A stretch of 64,000 nt of DNA. Origin: Shewanella sp. Choline-02u-19. Lineage in GTDB: Bacteria > Pseudomonadota > Gammaproteobacteria > Enterobacterales > Shewanellaceae. The notes beneath the pieces were generated by a model. That model did not search any database, was not told the origin of the DNA, and saw only the letters and a list, made by a program, of their open reading frames with translations. Shown one piece after another: positions 35,064 through 45,000 of this stretch; within the stretch, counting starts at the first letter, position 1, and each line of letters opens with the position of its first letter. A program made the position numbers and the translations under genes. The stretch is taken from positions 3,472,001-3,536,000 of the forward strand of contig NZ_PJBE01000013.1 of the NCBI RefSeq assembly GCF_002836205.1. The letters are read 5' to 3'.

Positions 35064-35086
35064 AGGGCGCTTCGGCGCCCTTTTTT
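35064..35086 (+). terminator. Rho-independent terminator after ridA
   Basis: AGGGCGC, loop TTCG, GCGCCCT and six T. It separates ridA from trmH. Confidence 0.92.
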
Positions 35087-35111
35087 ATTGATAACATTTA
35101 AGAAGAACACC

Positions 35112-35798
35112 ATGAGTCCTGAACGTTTCGCCCGTATCAACCAGATGCTAGATAATCGCCAACCTGATCTCACCCTTTGCTTAGACACTGTGCATAAAAG
35201 CAATAACATTGCAGCAGTGATCCGTAGCGCCGACGCTGTTGGGATCCATGAGGTTCATGCGGTCTGGGCTGAGCTGGAGATGCGTGTCTCGGGCAATACG
35301 GCATCAGGTAGTCAGCAATGGGTTAAAACACAAGTTCATCATACGATGGGCCATGCAGTAGAGGAGTTTCGTCGGCAAGATATGCAGATTTTAGCGACCA
35401 CTTTTTCTCCGACCGCCGTCGACTTTCGCGAAATAGATTACACTCGTCCAACGGCCATTATTTTAGGTAATGAGCGCGATGGCGTGAGTGCAGCAGGCAT
35501 TGCAGCAGCAGATCAGCATATTATTATTCCAATGATAGGCATGGTGCAATCACTCAATGTCTCGGTGGCTGGCGCACTGATTGTGTATGAAGCGCAGCGT
35601 CAACGCGAAGCTGCAGGCATGTACGGAACCCGCAAACTTGATGACGCCTATTGCCAAATAAAACTGTTTGAACAAGGCCACCCTATCTACGCCAAAGCCT
35701 GCCGCCGTAAGAAGCTTGCCTATCCCGGCATTGATGACACTGGCCAAATTGTGGCTGATGAACAATGGTGGCAAAAAATGCGCGAACCGTCTGCATAA
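35112..35798 (+). CDS. trmH: tRNA (guanosine-2'-O)-methyltransferase TrmH
   Basis: A 228-residue SPOUT-fold enzyme that methylates G18 of tRNA. The three SpoU motifs are present: NNIAAVIRSADAVGI, ILGNERDGVS and SLNVSVAGAL. The ATG at 35112 gives MSPERFARIN, the family start; the longer frame begins upstream within the ridA terminator region and is not credible. In E. coli recG follows directly; here it is 5.8 kb away. Confidence 0.95.
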   Translation: MSPERFARINQMLDNRQPDLTLCLDTVHKSNNIAAVIRSADAVGIHEVHAVWAELEMRVSGNTASGSQQWVKTQVHHTMGHAVEEFRRQDMQILATTFSPTAVDFREIDYTRPTAIILGNERDGVSAAGIAAADQHIIIPMIGMVQSLNVSVAGALIVYEAQRQREAAGMYGTRKLDDAYCQIKLFEQGHPIYAKACRRKKLAYPGIDDTGQIVADEQWWQKMREPSA

Positions 35799-35823
35799 CA
35801 ACACCACTTTCATAAATGTTCAA

Positions 35824-35852
35824 TAAGAGCTGACCAATCAGGCCAGCTCTTA
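35824..35852. terminator. Hairpin after trmH
   Basis: TAAGAGCTG-A-CC, AATCA loop, GG-C-CAGCTCTTA: a strong stem with one mismatch, but without a clear U-run. The rest of 35799-36072 holds no gene. Confidence 0.45.
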
Positions 35853-36072
35853 CCCATAAAGTCCCTCGATTTACCTACCACTCTTTTAAACCCAAAGACA
35901 CGCTTTAACGGCATCATTGCGCGAAATTGTAACGAGCGTTTGAAAAAGTTGTCATAGATCACATTTTTCGCCATACTCAATATTAGCGACATCAGTCTGT
36001 TAAACGAACGATTAAAACAAAAAGTAATCAGCCGACTGGATTGGAATTAATAATAATCAATATGGAAATGCG

Positions 36073-37728
36073 ATGGAATCATCTATGAAAACCCCAATTG
36101 AGATGCTTGAACATTGGGTCGAAAAGCAAGGCGATCAAGTCTATCTAAAGCAGCCTATTGACGGTCAATATAAGACTTTTACTTGGCGCGATGTACAAAC
36201 GACAATGCAACAAATTGCGGGGGCACTTAAACATTTAGGGCTTAATCCAGGCGATAAAATTGCCGTTCTGTCTAAAAACTGCGCCGAATGGTTTATCACA
36301 GATCTCGCCCTGATGCATGGCGGGTATATTAGCGTACCTATTTATCCAACAGCCAATGCCGATACCATCCGCTACACACTTGAGCACAGTGAATCAAAAG
36401 CAATATTCATCGGTAAGTTGGATTACTGGGCCGATCAAGAGTCTGGCGTTGGCGGTGAAATTTTACGTATGGCAATGCCTTACGACACCATGCCAGCCCA
36501 ATATCACTGGGATAAACTACTCACTCTTGGTCAGCCTTTAGTCGATGCTCCACTGCCGACGCTTGAGCAGATCATGACGCTGGTTTACACCTCAGGTTCA
36601 ACCGGAAAGCCCAAGGGCGCGATTCAAACTTTTGCCAGTTATGCTTGGACCTGTAACGCAGTTGTTCGTGATCTAAAAACGGATGGCGAAGACAGATTAA
36701 TTTCATACTTACCGTTAGCACACATCACCGAGCGAGTAGCGATGGAAGGCTCTTCATTCTATTCAGGTAGCAGCGTGGCCTTTGTGGAAAGCCTCGATAG
36801 CTTTGTCGCCGATGTCCAGCGTGCAAGACCCACGGTATTCTTCTCAGTGCCTCGTCTTTGGAGCCTATTCCAAAAAAACATTATCGACAAAATTGGCGAC
36901 AGCAAGCTCAACTTGTTACTTAAAATACCGATTATTAGTGGTATCGTAAAACGTAAAATCCATGCAGGCTTGGGCCTTGAACATTGCCATTTACTCGGTT
37001 CTGGTTCTGCGCCAATTCCACCCTCGCTCGTGAGCTGGTACCACAAAATTGGTCTCAATATCTCCGAAGCTTGGGGTATGACTGAAAATTGCGCTTACTC
37101 GATCATTAACAATCCGTTTGATGCCAGTAAAATTGGCACCGTGGGTCGCGCTGTTGAAGGTTGCACCATTAAGCAAACAGATGTCGGTGAGTTGATGGTT
37201 AAGAGCCCTGGATTGATGCAAGGTTATTATAAGCAGCCCGAAGAAAGTGCCGCGTGTTTTGACGAAGAGGGTTATTTCTACACTGGCGACTTAGTGAGTA
37301 TTGATGACGATGGTTACGTCACCATCACAGGCCGCGTTAAAGATAACTTTAAAACCTCTAAAGGTAAGTACGTTGCGCCAGTGCCTATTGAGCGAAAACT
37401 GGCACAAGATCTTCACGTAGAGATGATTTGCGTTATTGGTTCAGGTCTACCACACCCAATTGCACTGGTACAACTATCTGAAGGTGCCTCTTTGCAACCT
37501 AGAGAAGAGGTTAAGGCGTCACTTAAAAAGACCTTAGATGCGGTTAATCCTCATCTAGAATCTCACGAAACGGTTGATGCGATTGTGGTTGTCACCGATA
37601 AATGGGATGTCGATAACGACGTGTTAACCCCAACGCTTAAGATCAAACGTCATATACTTGAGAAGAGTTTCAGCGAAAAGGTCGATGGTATTCGCGGCGG
37701 CAAGATCTGCTGGGAAGACGAAATCTAG
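36073..37728 (+). CDS. AMP-dependent acyl-CoA synthetase
   Basis: A 551-residue adenylate-forming ligase of the long-chain acyl-CoA synthetase type. YTSGSTGKPKGA is the ATP-binding loop, ISEAWGMTE the A5 motif, YTGDL and GRVKDNFKTSKGKY the hinge and catalytic Lys region. It activates a fatty or aryl acid as CoA thioester. A second in-frame ATG at 36085 is also possible. It is a single gene between trmH and the exchanger. Confidence 0.9.
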   Translation: MESSMKTPIEMLEHWVEKQGDQVYLKQPIDGQYKTFTWRDVQTTMQQIAGALKHLGLNPGDKIAVLSKNCAEWFITDLALMHGGYISVPIYPTANADTIRYTLEHSESKAIFIGKLDYWADQESGVGGEILRMAMPYDTMPAQYHWDKLLTLGQPLVDAPLPTLEQIMTLVYTSGSTGKPKGAIQTFASYAWTCNAVVRDLKTDGEDRLISYLPLAHITERVAMEGSSFYSGSSVAFVESLDSFVADVQRARPTVFFSVPRLWSLFQKNIIDKIGDSKLNLLLKIPIISGIVKRKIHAGLGLEHCHLLGSGSAPIPPSLVSWYHKIGLNISEAWGMTENCAYSIINNPFDASKIGTVGRAVEGCTIKQTDVGELMVKSPGLMQGYYKQPEESAACFDEEGYFYTGDLVSIDDDGYVTITGRVKDNFKTSKGKYVAPVPIERKLAQDLHVEMICVIGSGLPHPIALVQLSEGASLQPREEVKASLKKTLDAVNPHLESHETVDAIVVVTDKWDVDNDVLTPTLKIKRHILEKSFSEKVDGIRGGKICWEDEI

Positions 37729-37756
37729 TCTATAGTGATATTTTTGGCATACAACA

Positions 37757-37774
37757 GCGCACCTTTTGGTGCGC
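37757..37774 (+). terminator. Terminator-like hairpin after acyl-CoA synthetase
   Basis: GCGCACC, loop TTTT, GGTGCGC followed by GTTTC. Strong stem, short U tract. Confidence 0.6.
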
Positions 37775-37949
37775 GTTTCATATCAGGTTAGCCGTTAATT
37801 TAGGCAAGGCAATGGTTCAGAGACTCATTACCACTAGGTCTGGTTAAATAAACTATCTTTAATGGCCATTAGCTGTTTTTTTTGTTGTGCTCTTTAGAAA
37901 AAAACCTATCCTAGCCACCCATTTATCTTATCTATAAGTAGTGTTCATT

Positions 37950-38873
37950 ATGTTTATTTGGTTGTCGATTATCGGCGGGTTTATCATTTTGACCGTCGGC
38001 GCCGAATCTTTAGTCAGAGGTGCCAGCAAAATCGCCTTAAGGCTTGGCTTATCGCCGTTAATTATCGGCTTAACCATTGTCGCTTTTGGCACCAGTGCAC
38101 CCGAGCTAGCGGTGAGTATTAAATCCGCGGTGGCGGGCAATAGCGGTATTGCATTAGGCAATGTGATTGGTTCAAACATTGCCAACATCGGTCTAATATT
38201 AGGCATTACCGCACTGATTCGACCGATAAAGATTGAATCGCAAATGGTCAAGCGCGACATTCCGGTTATGATCGCGGCATCACTGCTATTTTGGGGCCTA
38301 CTTCTCGATGGAGGCTTGAGCTTTGTTGATGGTGTCATTCTTTCAACGCTACTAATTATCTATTTAAGCTATAGCTATTTGACTGCCGACAAACAAATCT
38401 CTGAAGAGGTTGCTGCGGATAATCAAAGCCAGTGGCTATCTATCGTCTTTATCATTATTGGTATCAGTATGTTGGTTGGCGGCGGCATATTATTTGTCGA
38501 TGGTGCCGTGGCACTAGCGCAGTCTTTCGGGATCAGCGAAATCATCATAGGACTAACCATCGTAGCGATTGGCACTAGCATGCCAGAATTGGTGACCTCC
38601 GTCGTTGCCGCCCTTAAAGGACAAAGCGATATTGCGATCGGTAACGTCGTAGGCTCTAACCTATTCAATATTTTAGGGATTCTCGGTGTCACGGCGGTGA
38701 TCCATCCCATCATTGGCAACGACATTAACCCACTTGATTGGCTGGTCATGATAGGCCTAGCAGCCCTTCTACTCCCCTTTGCCTATACCGGTCTGCGAAT
38801 TGGTCGTAGAGAAGGCAGCATCTTGGTGTTGGGCTATTTAGCTTACATAGGCTATTTGATCACACAGGCTTAA
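37950..38873 (+). CDS. Calcium/sodium antiporter of the CaCA family (YrbG-like)
   Basis: A 307-residue inner-membrane protein with about ten hydrophobic spans arranged as two inverted repeats. Each repeat carries the alpha motif: GTSAPELAVS in the first and GTSMPELVTS in the second, with GNVIGSN and GNVVGSN after them. These line the ion path in Na/Ca exchangers. The ATG at 37950 is preferred over the GTG at 37941. No partner gene. Confidence 0.92.
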   Translation: MFIWLSIIGGFIILTVGAESLVRGASKIALRLGLSPLIIGLTIVAFGTSAPELAVSIKSAVAGNSGIALGNVIGSNIANIGLILGITALIRPIKIESQMVKRDIPVMIAASLLFWGLLLDGGLSFVDGVILSTLLIIYLSYSYLTADKQISEEVAADNQSQWLSIVFIIIGISMLVGGGILFVDGAVALAQSFGISEIIIGLTIVAIGTSMPELVTSVVAALKGQSDIAIGNVVGSNLFNILGILGVTAVIHPIIGNDINPLDWLVMIGLAALLLPFAYTGLRIGRREGSILVLGYLAYIGYLITQA

Positions 38874-38999
38874 AGCCGTTATCACAAAGATTTAAATGAC
38901 ATTTGTCATGCACTTTTTATGACTTTTGTGCCTGCAAAACTCCCTCATAATCTTCAATACTAGCCCTGTACCCAATACAGGGCTCAAAAGGAGATTGAC

Positions 39000-39701
39000 A
39001 TGAAATCATTACTACTCGTAACTTCAATGGCCATCATTAGCCAATTTGCTCAAGCTGACAGCACTAATACTAGTATTAGCGCTATCGATGCAGCAGCTAA
39101 CCACATGGACGTAAAAACCTTACAGTCACTTGCTCGGCAAGGCGATGATTATCAACAAGCATACGCAGGTTATAGACTTGCTATTAGCGCCAATATTCTT
39201 GGCCAACGTGCGCTTGCAATCACCGCGCTTGAATCAGCAAAAGACACACTAGAACCACTAACGGCCTCTAGTGCCAATGCCGACAACCTCGCCCTGCTGT
39301 CATCCATTTATGGCATCCTTATTGGCTTGGATAATAGTAAAGGCGCTGTATATGGTGCCAAAGCTGGCACTACGATAGCGCAAGCAAAAGCACTGGCCCC
39401 CACCAATCCTAGGGTACTATTAGTTCAAGCAATCACCGCCTTTAATACACCAGAAATATACGGTGGCAGCAAACAAGGTGCTATTGATTTAAGCAGTAAA
39501 GCCATTGAGTTTTATGCAATTCCTTGTGATAACATTTGCTGGGGACACGCTGAAGCCTACACTTGGCGAGGATTAGCTAAGCAGAATTTAGGTGATGTTG
39601 ATGGCGCGATATCAGATTGGCAGCAAGCCTTAGTTGTCGAAAGCGACTACAACTGGGCACGATTTTTACTGCAACAAAATAGCCAAAGCGCCCAGCGATA
39701 A
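39000..39701 (+). CDS. Secreted TPR-like protein
   Basis: A 233-residue periplasmic protein with signal peptide QFAQA-DS. The helical repeats include QAYAGYRLAISANILGQRALAI and EAYTWRGLAKQNLGDVDGAISDWQQAL, a recognisable TPR unit near the C-terminus, so it probably binds peptide or protein partners. AGGAG precedes the ATG. It lies 120 nt before the sensor kinase gene; a functional link is not shown. Confidence 0.75.
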   Translation: MKSLLLVTSMAIISQFAQADSTNTSISAIDAAANHMDVKTLQSLARQGDDYQQAYAGYRLAISANILGQRALAITALESAKDTLEPLTASSANADNLALLSSIYGILIGLDNSKGAVYGAKAGTTIAQAKALAPTNPRVLLVQAITAFNTPEIYGGSKQGAIDLSSKAIEFYAIPCDNICWGHAEAYTWRGLAKQNLGDVDGAISDWQQALVVESDYNWARFLLQQNSQSAQR

Positions 39702-39821
39702 TTCACTACAACGCAATGGATGGAGAGCGGCAATCTTAGACTTAACTCTCCTATATTCAAGCCACTTTTAAAGCAGCACTTTGTGGTGAACAAGTCGTTT
39801 AGGTATAAATAGGAATTTTTC

Positions 39822-40892
39822 ATGACAACGTCAACTCAAACAAAAGAAGACAAACTGGCTTGGATATATCTCGTCAATCTGGTTTTTTACCTTATCCCCA
39901 TTTTTGTCAATGAGATGCAGCCATGGGAAATAACCCTAAGCTTAATGGCGCTTGTGCCCTTCATTTATTGCTATTTTTGGGCTTATCGGTCCACCACGGC
40001 TAACGCTTACCGACCTATTCTAGCCATGATAATTATCGGCGTATTAGTGACCCCTATTAATACTGGCTCGCTATCATTATTTACCTTTGCCGGCTTCTTT
40101 CTCGGTTTTTTTTACCCGTTAAGAACAGCCATTGTCAGCCTATTAGGGCTAATGGGATTACTGTCGCTGTTGAATGCTAGCCTTAATTTTGACCATTATT
40201 ATTGGGTCATTTATGGTGCAGGCCTCATTGCTGGTGTAGGGCTGTTTGGGGTTGCAGAGCGCAAACGCGTGGAGCATAAATGTCAGCAACAAAAAAGCCA
40301 AACGGAGATCCAACAACTTGCGACCATGCTAGAACGAGAACGCATTGCTCGCGATCTGCATGACATTATGGGGCACAGTCTTTCCTCAATATCTTTGAAA
40401 GCCGAGTTAGCCGAAAAGCTGATCGCCAATAATGATATTGAGCAAGCACGACTGCAATTAACTGAACTCAATAGCATCGCTAGAGATAGCTTGAGCCAGA
40501 TAAGGCAAACTGTCTCAGGTTATAAACACAAGGGCCTTTCCGCCAGTGTGACACAGCTTTGTCAAACACTACGAGACAAGGGCTTAAGTGTCAGTTTGAT
40601 TGGTAACATCCCCAAGCTTGAGCCCGAATTAGAAACCCAATTAATTTTGAGTCTGACGGAGCTTTGTAGCAATATTGTTCGCCATAGCAAGGGCACCCGA
40701 TGTGAATTGCACTTTGAGCAAACGGCAACTCAACTGCGGATCGCTATTACCGATGATGGCTGCCCGAGCAAAATCGAACAAGGCAATGGACTCATTGGTA
40801 TCAATGAGCGACTGGCTAAATTTCAAGGGGTATTGGCATGGGAGTTGGATGATGAATGCCAATTTACCATTACTCTGCCAGCACAAGGATGA
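39822..40892 (+). CDS. DesK-type sensor histidine kinase
   Basis: A 356-residue kinase with about five to six membrane spans in the first 145 residues, a short coil, then the HisKA_3 phosphoacceptor segment RERIARDLHDIMGHSLSS and a HATPase domain (ELCSNIVRHSK for the N box, GNGLIGINERL for the G box). DesK-type kinases sense membrane state or temperature. The stop codon is 6 nt before the ATG of its regulator, so the two are co-expressed. Confidence 0.93.
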   Translation: MTTSTQTKEDKLAWIYLVNLVFYLIPIFVNEMQPWEITLSLMALVPFIYCYFWAYRSTTANAYRPILAMIIIGVLVTPINTGSLSLFTFAGFFLGFFYPLRTAIVSLLGLMGLLSLLNASLNFDHYYWVIYGAGLIAGVGLFGVAERKRVEHKCQQQKSQTEIQQLATMLERERIARDLHDIMGHSLSSISLKAELAEKLIANNDIEQARLQLTELNSIARDSLSQIRQTVSGYKHKGLSASVTQLCQTLRDKGLSVSLIGNIPKLEPELETQLILSLTELCSNIVRHSKGTRCELHFEQTATQLRIAITDDGCPSKIEQGNGLIGINERLAKFQGVLAWELDDECQFTITLPAQG

Positions 40893-40897
40893 AACCA

Positions 40898-41494
40898 ATG
40901 AGAATTTTGTTAGCAGAAGATCAAGCCATGGTGAGAGGGGCATTGTCAGCGCTACTCTCTTTAGGCGGTGACTTTGACATTACCCAAGCGGCTGATGGAG
41001 ACGAAGCCCTAGCACTGTTAAAACTGACGGAGTTTGACCTGCTGCTCACGGATATTGAAATGCCGGGCCGTACCGGGCTCGAACTCGCCAGTTGGTGCCA
41101 ACAACATAAGCCAGCACTTAAGATCGTTATCATTACCACCTTCGGCAGAGCCGGTTATATCAAACGTGCCATAGAATCTGGTGTAGGGGGCTTTCTATTA
41201 AAAGATGCTCCCTCTGACACCTTAATCAAAGCGATTAACCAAGTGATGGCAGGTAAGCGCATAATCGATCCTGAACTGGCAATGATGGCCGTGGGCGAAA
41301 TGGACCCACTCAATGACAAAGAGCGCCGCGCATTAAGGCTCGCCAGCGAAGGAAAATCCACCTCAGACATAGCCGAGCTACTATTTATTGCAGAAGGTAC
41401 TGTGAGAAACTATTTATCTGAGGCTATCAGTAAATTACATGCAACTAACCGTATTGATGCCGCCAGAATTGCACAGCAAAAAGGTTGGTTGTAA
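40898..41494 (+). CDS. DesR/NarL-type response regulator
   Basis: A 198-residue regulator. The receiver domain has the acidic pocket AEDQ and the phosphorylated Asp in LLTDIEMPG; the output is a LuxR-type helix-turn-helix (ASEGKSTSDIAELLFIAEGTVRNYLSEAISKL). The ATG at 40898 gives MRILLAEDQ with AAGG 9 nt upstream; an ATG at 40889 overlaps the kinase stop but has no room for a ribosome site. Confidence 0.93.
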   Translation: MRILLAEDQAMVRGALSALLSLGGDFDITQAADGDEALALLKLTEFDLLLTDIEMPGRTGLELASWCQQHKPALKIVIITTFGRAGYIKRAIESGVGGFLLKDAPSDTLIKAINQVMAGKRIIDPELAMMAVGEMDPLNDKERRALRLASEGKSTSDIAELLFIAEGTVRNYLSEAISKLHATNRIDAARIAQQKGWL

Positions 41495-41561
41495 TGGTTA
41501 AATAACGCGCTAATTTGCGAAAAATGATATCTCTGATAATATATGTATAAATTTACAGTGT

Positions 41562-43652
41562 TTGAGTGCTAACCGTTTGCAAAGTCTCGATCTTGTTCCT
41601 ATAACAGAACTCAAGGGCGTCGCCAAAAAGATGGCCGAGAGATTAGCTAAGCTGGATATTACAACAGTGCAAGATCTGTTGTTTCATCTGCCGCTGCGTT
41701 ATGAAGATCGTACTCAGATCTACCCTATTGCTTCACTCTATCCTGGCAGTTATGGCACCATTGAAGCGGTGATCCAGTCAAGCCAAGTGATCCAAGGTCG
41801 CAAACGCATGCTGACCTGTACTGTACGTGATGATACTGGCAGTTTAACCCTACGCTTTTTCAACTTTTCAGTAGCTCAGCGGAATGGTCTTGAAGCCGGC
41901 ACGGTGATTCGAGCCTATGGTGAAATTCGCCGCGGTAAGCATTTTAGTGAAATTATTCATCCTGAATACAAGTTAGTCTCCGCCGAAGATGACATGCCGC
42001 TAAGTGATACCTTAACGCCGGTGTATCCCACCACTGAGGGCCTTAAGCAGGCAAGTTGGATTAAGTTAACAGAGCAAGCCTTGGTGATGCTGGCTGAGGG
42101 AGGACTACCAGAGCTATTGCCTCCCCATCTGCAACCCAATCATATGGAGCTCAAACAAGCACTACAGTTACTACACCGACCGAATAATCAAGTCTCACAG
42201 TTTGATCTTGAGCAAGGGACACATCCTGCACAGCAACGCCTTATCCAAGAGGAGTTGTTAGCACACAATTTAAGCATGCTACGCCTACGTCAACGAACAC
42301 GTCGAGACAAAGCCGTGAGTATGTCGGCAACAGGTCAGCTGTTAAATCCATTTCTGGCGTCACTGCCTTTTAAACCCACTGGCGCACAGCAGCGAGTCGG
42401 TGTCGATATCAGCACCGATCTTGAAAAAGCAGAGCCGATGATGCGACTGGTTCAAGGCGATGTGGGATCAGGGAAGACCTTAGTGGCCGCACTCGCCGCA
42501 TTACAGGCTATCGAGAGCGGATACCAAGTCGCTATGATGGCGCCAACAGAGTTACTCGCTGAGCAGCACATGATTAATTTCAGCAGCTGGTTTGAGCCAT
42601 TAGGGTTAAAAGTCGGCTGGTTAGCCGGTAAGCTAAAAGGCAAGGCCAGAATACAATCGTTAGCCGATATCGAATCGGGTGCGGCCAATATTGTGATTGG
42701 CACCCACGCTATATTCCAAGAACAAGTGGTGTTTAATAAGCTCGCATTAATTATCATCGATGAACAACATAGATTTGGAGTACATCAGCGCCTAGGCCTA
42801 CGAGAAAAAGGAGTGAGTCAGGGCTTTCATCCGCACCAGCTCATTATGACAGCGACTCCCATTCCACGTACATTGGCCATGACCGCTTATGCGGACTTAG
42901 ATACCTCAATCATCGATGAGCTTCCACCAGGGCGTAAACCGGTCACTACAGTCGCAGTATCGGATCAGCGTCGAGAGGAAGTTATCAACCGAGTGCGCCA
43001 AGCGGCGGTGAATGATAACCGTCAAACCTATTGGGTCTGCACGCTTATTGAAGAGTCTGAGGCATTAGAGTGCCAAGCAGCAGAAGACACAGCTCAAGAG
43101 CTTAAAATTGCCTTACCTGAACTCAATATTGGCCTGATACATGGCCGAATGAAATCTGCTGAAAAGCAGCAGATTATGGCCAGTTTTAAAGCTGGAGACT
43201 TGCATCTACTTGTGGCTACAACAGTGATTGAAGTCGGTGTTGACGTGCCTAATGCCAGTCTGATGATTATTGAAAATCCAGAACGTTTAGGTCTAGCACA
43301 ACTGCATCAGCTTAGAGGCCGTGTCGGTCGAGGCGCCGTGGCCAGTCATTGCGTACTCATGTATAAGCCACCGCTGTCAGCCACCGCCATTAAAAGACTC
43401 GGCGTACTAAGGCAAAGTAACGATGGATTTGTGATCGCCCAGCGTGACTTAGAGATCCGTGGCCCAGGTGAAGTGCTCGGCACCAAGCAAACTGGCATCG
43501 CCGATATGAAGATTGCTGACTTAATGCGAGATCAAGCCTTAATCCCCCATGTACAGAAGCTTGCCCCATATGTCATGCAGCAATCGCCCGACAGTGTGGA
43601 TGCCATTATCCAACGCTGGCTTGGCGATCGGGAGCAGTTTGTTCAAGCCTAA
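41562..43652 (+). CDS. recG: ATP-dependent DNA helicase RecG
   Basis: A 696-residue fork-reversal helicase. The wedge domain (PLRYEDRTQIYPI) comes first, then helicase motifs VQGDVGSGKT (Walker A), DEQHRFG (DEQH box), TATPIPRT and QLRGRVGRG. The frame starts with TTG at 41562; no ATG gives the conserved N-terminus LVPITELKGVAKKMAERL, and a later TTG at 41577 is also possible. Full length. Confidence 0.95.
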   Translation: MSANRLQSLDLVPITELKGVAKKMAERLAKLDITTVQDLLFHLPLRYEDRTQIYPIASLYPGSYGTIEAVIQSSQVIQGRKRMLTCTVRDDTGSLTLRFFNFSVAQRNGLEAGTVIRAYGEIRRGKHFSEIIHPEYKLVSAEDDMPLSDTLTPVYPTTEGLKQASWIKLTEQALVMLAEGGLPELLPPHLQPNHMELKQALQLLHRPNNQVSQFDLEQGTHPAQQRLIQEELLAHNLSMLRLRQRTRRDKAVSMSATGQLLNPFLASLPFKPTGAQQRVGVDISTDLEKAEPMMRLVQGDVGSGKTLVAALAALQAIESGYQVAMMAPTELLAEQHMINFSSWFEPLGLKVGWLAGKLKGKARIQSLADIESGAANIVIGTHAIFQEQVVFNKLALIIIDEQHRFGVHQRLGLREKGVSQGFHPHQLIMTATPIPRTLAMTAYADLDTSIIDELPPGRKPVTTVAVSDQRREEVINRVRQAAVNDNRQTYWVCTLIEESEALECQAAEDTAQELKIALPELNIGLIHGRMKSAEKQQIMASFKAGDLHLLVATTVIEVGVDVPNASLMIIENPERLGLAQLHQLRGRVGRGAVASHCVLMYKPPLSATAIKRLGVLRQSNDGFVIAQRDLEIRGPGEVLGTKQTGIADMKIADLMRDQALIPHVQKLAPYVMQQSPDSVDAIIQRWLGDREQFVQA

Positions 43653-43782
43653 TTGCTGATCCATAAAATTAAATATTCTTAATAGAGCTTCAACCTATAG
43701 ACAAGCTCGTTTTATTTTGCAAAATGGGTTAAGGCTATACTTATCACTATAACGATCATCGTGCGGTAGCAGAGGAATCAAC

Positions 43783-44655
43783 ATGCAACTCAGTCAAGAA
43801 GATAGAATTTCACCTCAGGAAAAGTCCTCAGGTACTAATGGCCTAGCGATTATTGCCATTGCCGTTGTTGTACTGATCTCTGCTGGAGGTTATTACTATT
43901 TAAGCGGTAATGATAAGAGCGAAGCACCGCAAATTATTGCGCCGGTTGTCATTCCCGATCCTATCCCAGAAGAGCCACTCGAAACCGATGCTAATCTGCC
44001 AGAACCGGAACCAGAAATAGTGGATCCTGTCCCTGTGCAGTTGCCTACACTCGAACCCGTTCCAGCAGTAGAGCCATTGCCAACACTGGCCGATAGCGAT
44101 CCTTATGTTCATCAGAAAGCGATTGATATTGCAGACGGCATGGCAATTCAGCCTTTACTCATTGAAGACAATGTTGTGCGTCAATTTGTGGTATTTGTTG
44201 ATAACTTAGCTCAAGGAGAGTTGGCTAGAAAAGTCAGTCCATTAAAAGCACCTAATAATGGCTTTACCGTGTCAGACATCGCTAATAAGACCTATGTTGA
44301 CCCAGATAGTTACCACCGATATGACTTATATGCAGACTTCCTTGCCAGCTTAAATGAAGAGGAATTAGCTAAAACTTACAAAGAGATGACACCGCTTTTA
44401 AGCGAAGCTTTCAGCGAACTTGGCTACAGTAGCACGTCGTTTAACGACAGAATGCAGCAAGCCATTGGCATCATGCTCGATGCGCCGATTATTGAACAAC
44501 CGATAGAACTCGATGGTGTGAGTGTTAACTACCAGTTTGTTGATCCTAAACTAGAAGCTTTACCTAATGCTCAGAAACTCATGGTGCGCATGGGACCTGA
44601 AAATGCTCGCAAGGTAAAATCAGCACTACGTCGATTGCAAAAGCACCTCGACTAA
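43783..44655 (+). CDS. DUF3014 membrane-anchored protein
   Basis: A 290-residue protein with one membrane segment (about residues 20-40), a long Pro/Glu linker (residues 50-100) and a soluble domain with FVVFVDNLAQGELARKVSPL and YADFLASLNEEELAKTYKEMTPL, which match DUF3014. The domain should be periplasmic and of unknown function. Single gene with a terminator at 44686. Confidence 0.85.
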   Translation: MQLSQEDRISPQEKSSGTNGLAIIAIAVVVLISAGGYYYLSGNDKSEAPQIIAPVVIPDPIPEEPLETDANLPEPEPEIVDPVPVQLPTLEPVPAVEPLPTLADSDPYVHQKAIDIADGMAIQPLLIEDNVVRQFVVFVDNLAQGELARKVSPLKAPNNGFTVSDIANKTYVDPDSYHRYDLYADFLASLNEEELAKTYKEMTPLLSEAFSELGYSSTSFNDRMQQAIGIMLDAPIIEQPIELDGVSVNYQFVDPKLEALPNAQKLMVRMGPENARKVKSALRRLQKHLD

Positions 44656-44685
44656 CCTCTCCTAAAGTAAAATATTAAAGTATTC

Positions 44686-44716
44686 AAAGGCCCCGAACCA
44701 ACAGGGCCTTTACTTT
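44686..44716 (+). terminator. Terminator after the DUF3014 gene
   Basis: AAAGGCCC, 10-nt loop, GGGCCTTT, then TACTTT. Usable though the U-run is broken. Confidence 0.7.
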
Positions 44717-44823
44717 ATCGCCACATTTTAATAGTCTTCAGCGCTTTTGCGCTACAGCCGTATCGTAAAGCACTTCTGTAATCTCTATCTTATGATGTAG
44801 AATAGCGGCTCTAATGCCGTAAT

Positions 44824-44849
44824 TTCAACAGTATAATTATACTATTGAA
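44824..44849. promoter_or_regulatory. 26-bp near-perfect palindrome upstream of the aryl polyene cluster
   Basis: AGTATAATTATACT is a perfect 14-bp palindrome, flanked by TTCAA on one side and TTGAA on the other with one unmatched base on each side. It lies 151 nt before the first biosynthetic gene in the 284-nt gap after the terminator, a good place for an operator. Confidence 0.5.
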
Positions 44850-45000
44850 CTAAGCTTTCGTGTGATACCAAGCAATAGCGGCTACTTCGACATATCGTAT
44901 ATGCTAGGCCTTAAGAATTGATTTACTTTTGAGGGGATCAAGCGATTATTTACAATGAACTTAGGCACTACGAACGGATATTCGTATGTAAGGCAATGCA

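Noticed and set aside
36073..37728. Acyl-CoA synthetase as part of the aryl polyene pathway
   Set aside because: It is 9 kb upstream, separated by unrelated transcription units including recG, and the cluster has its own ligase.
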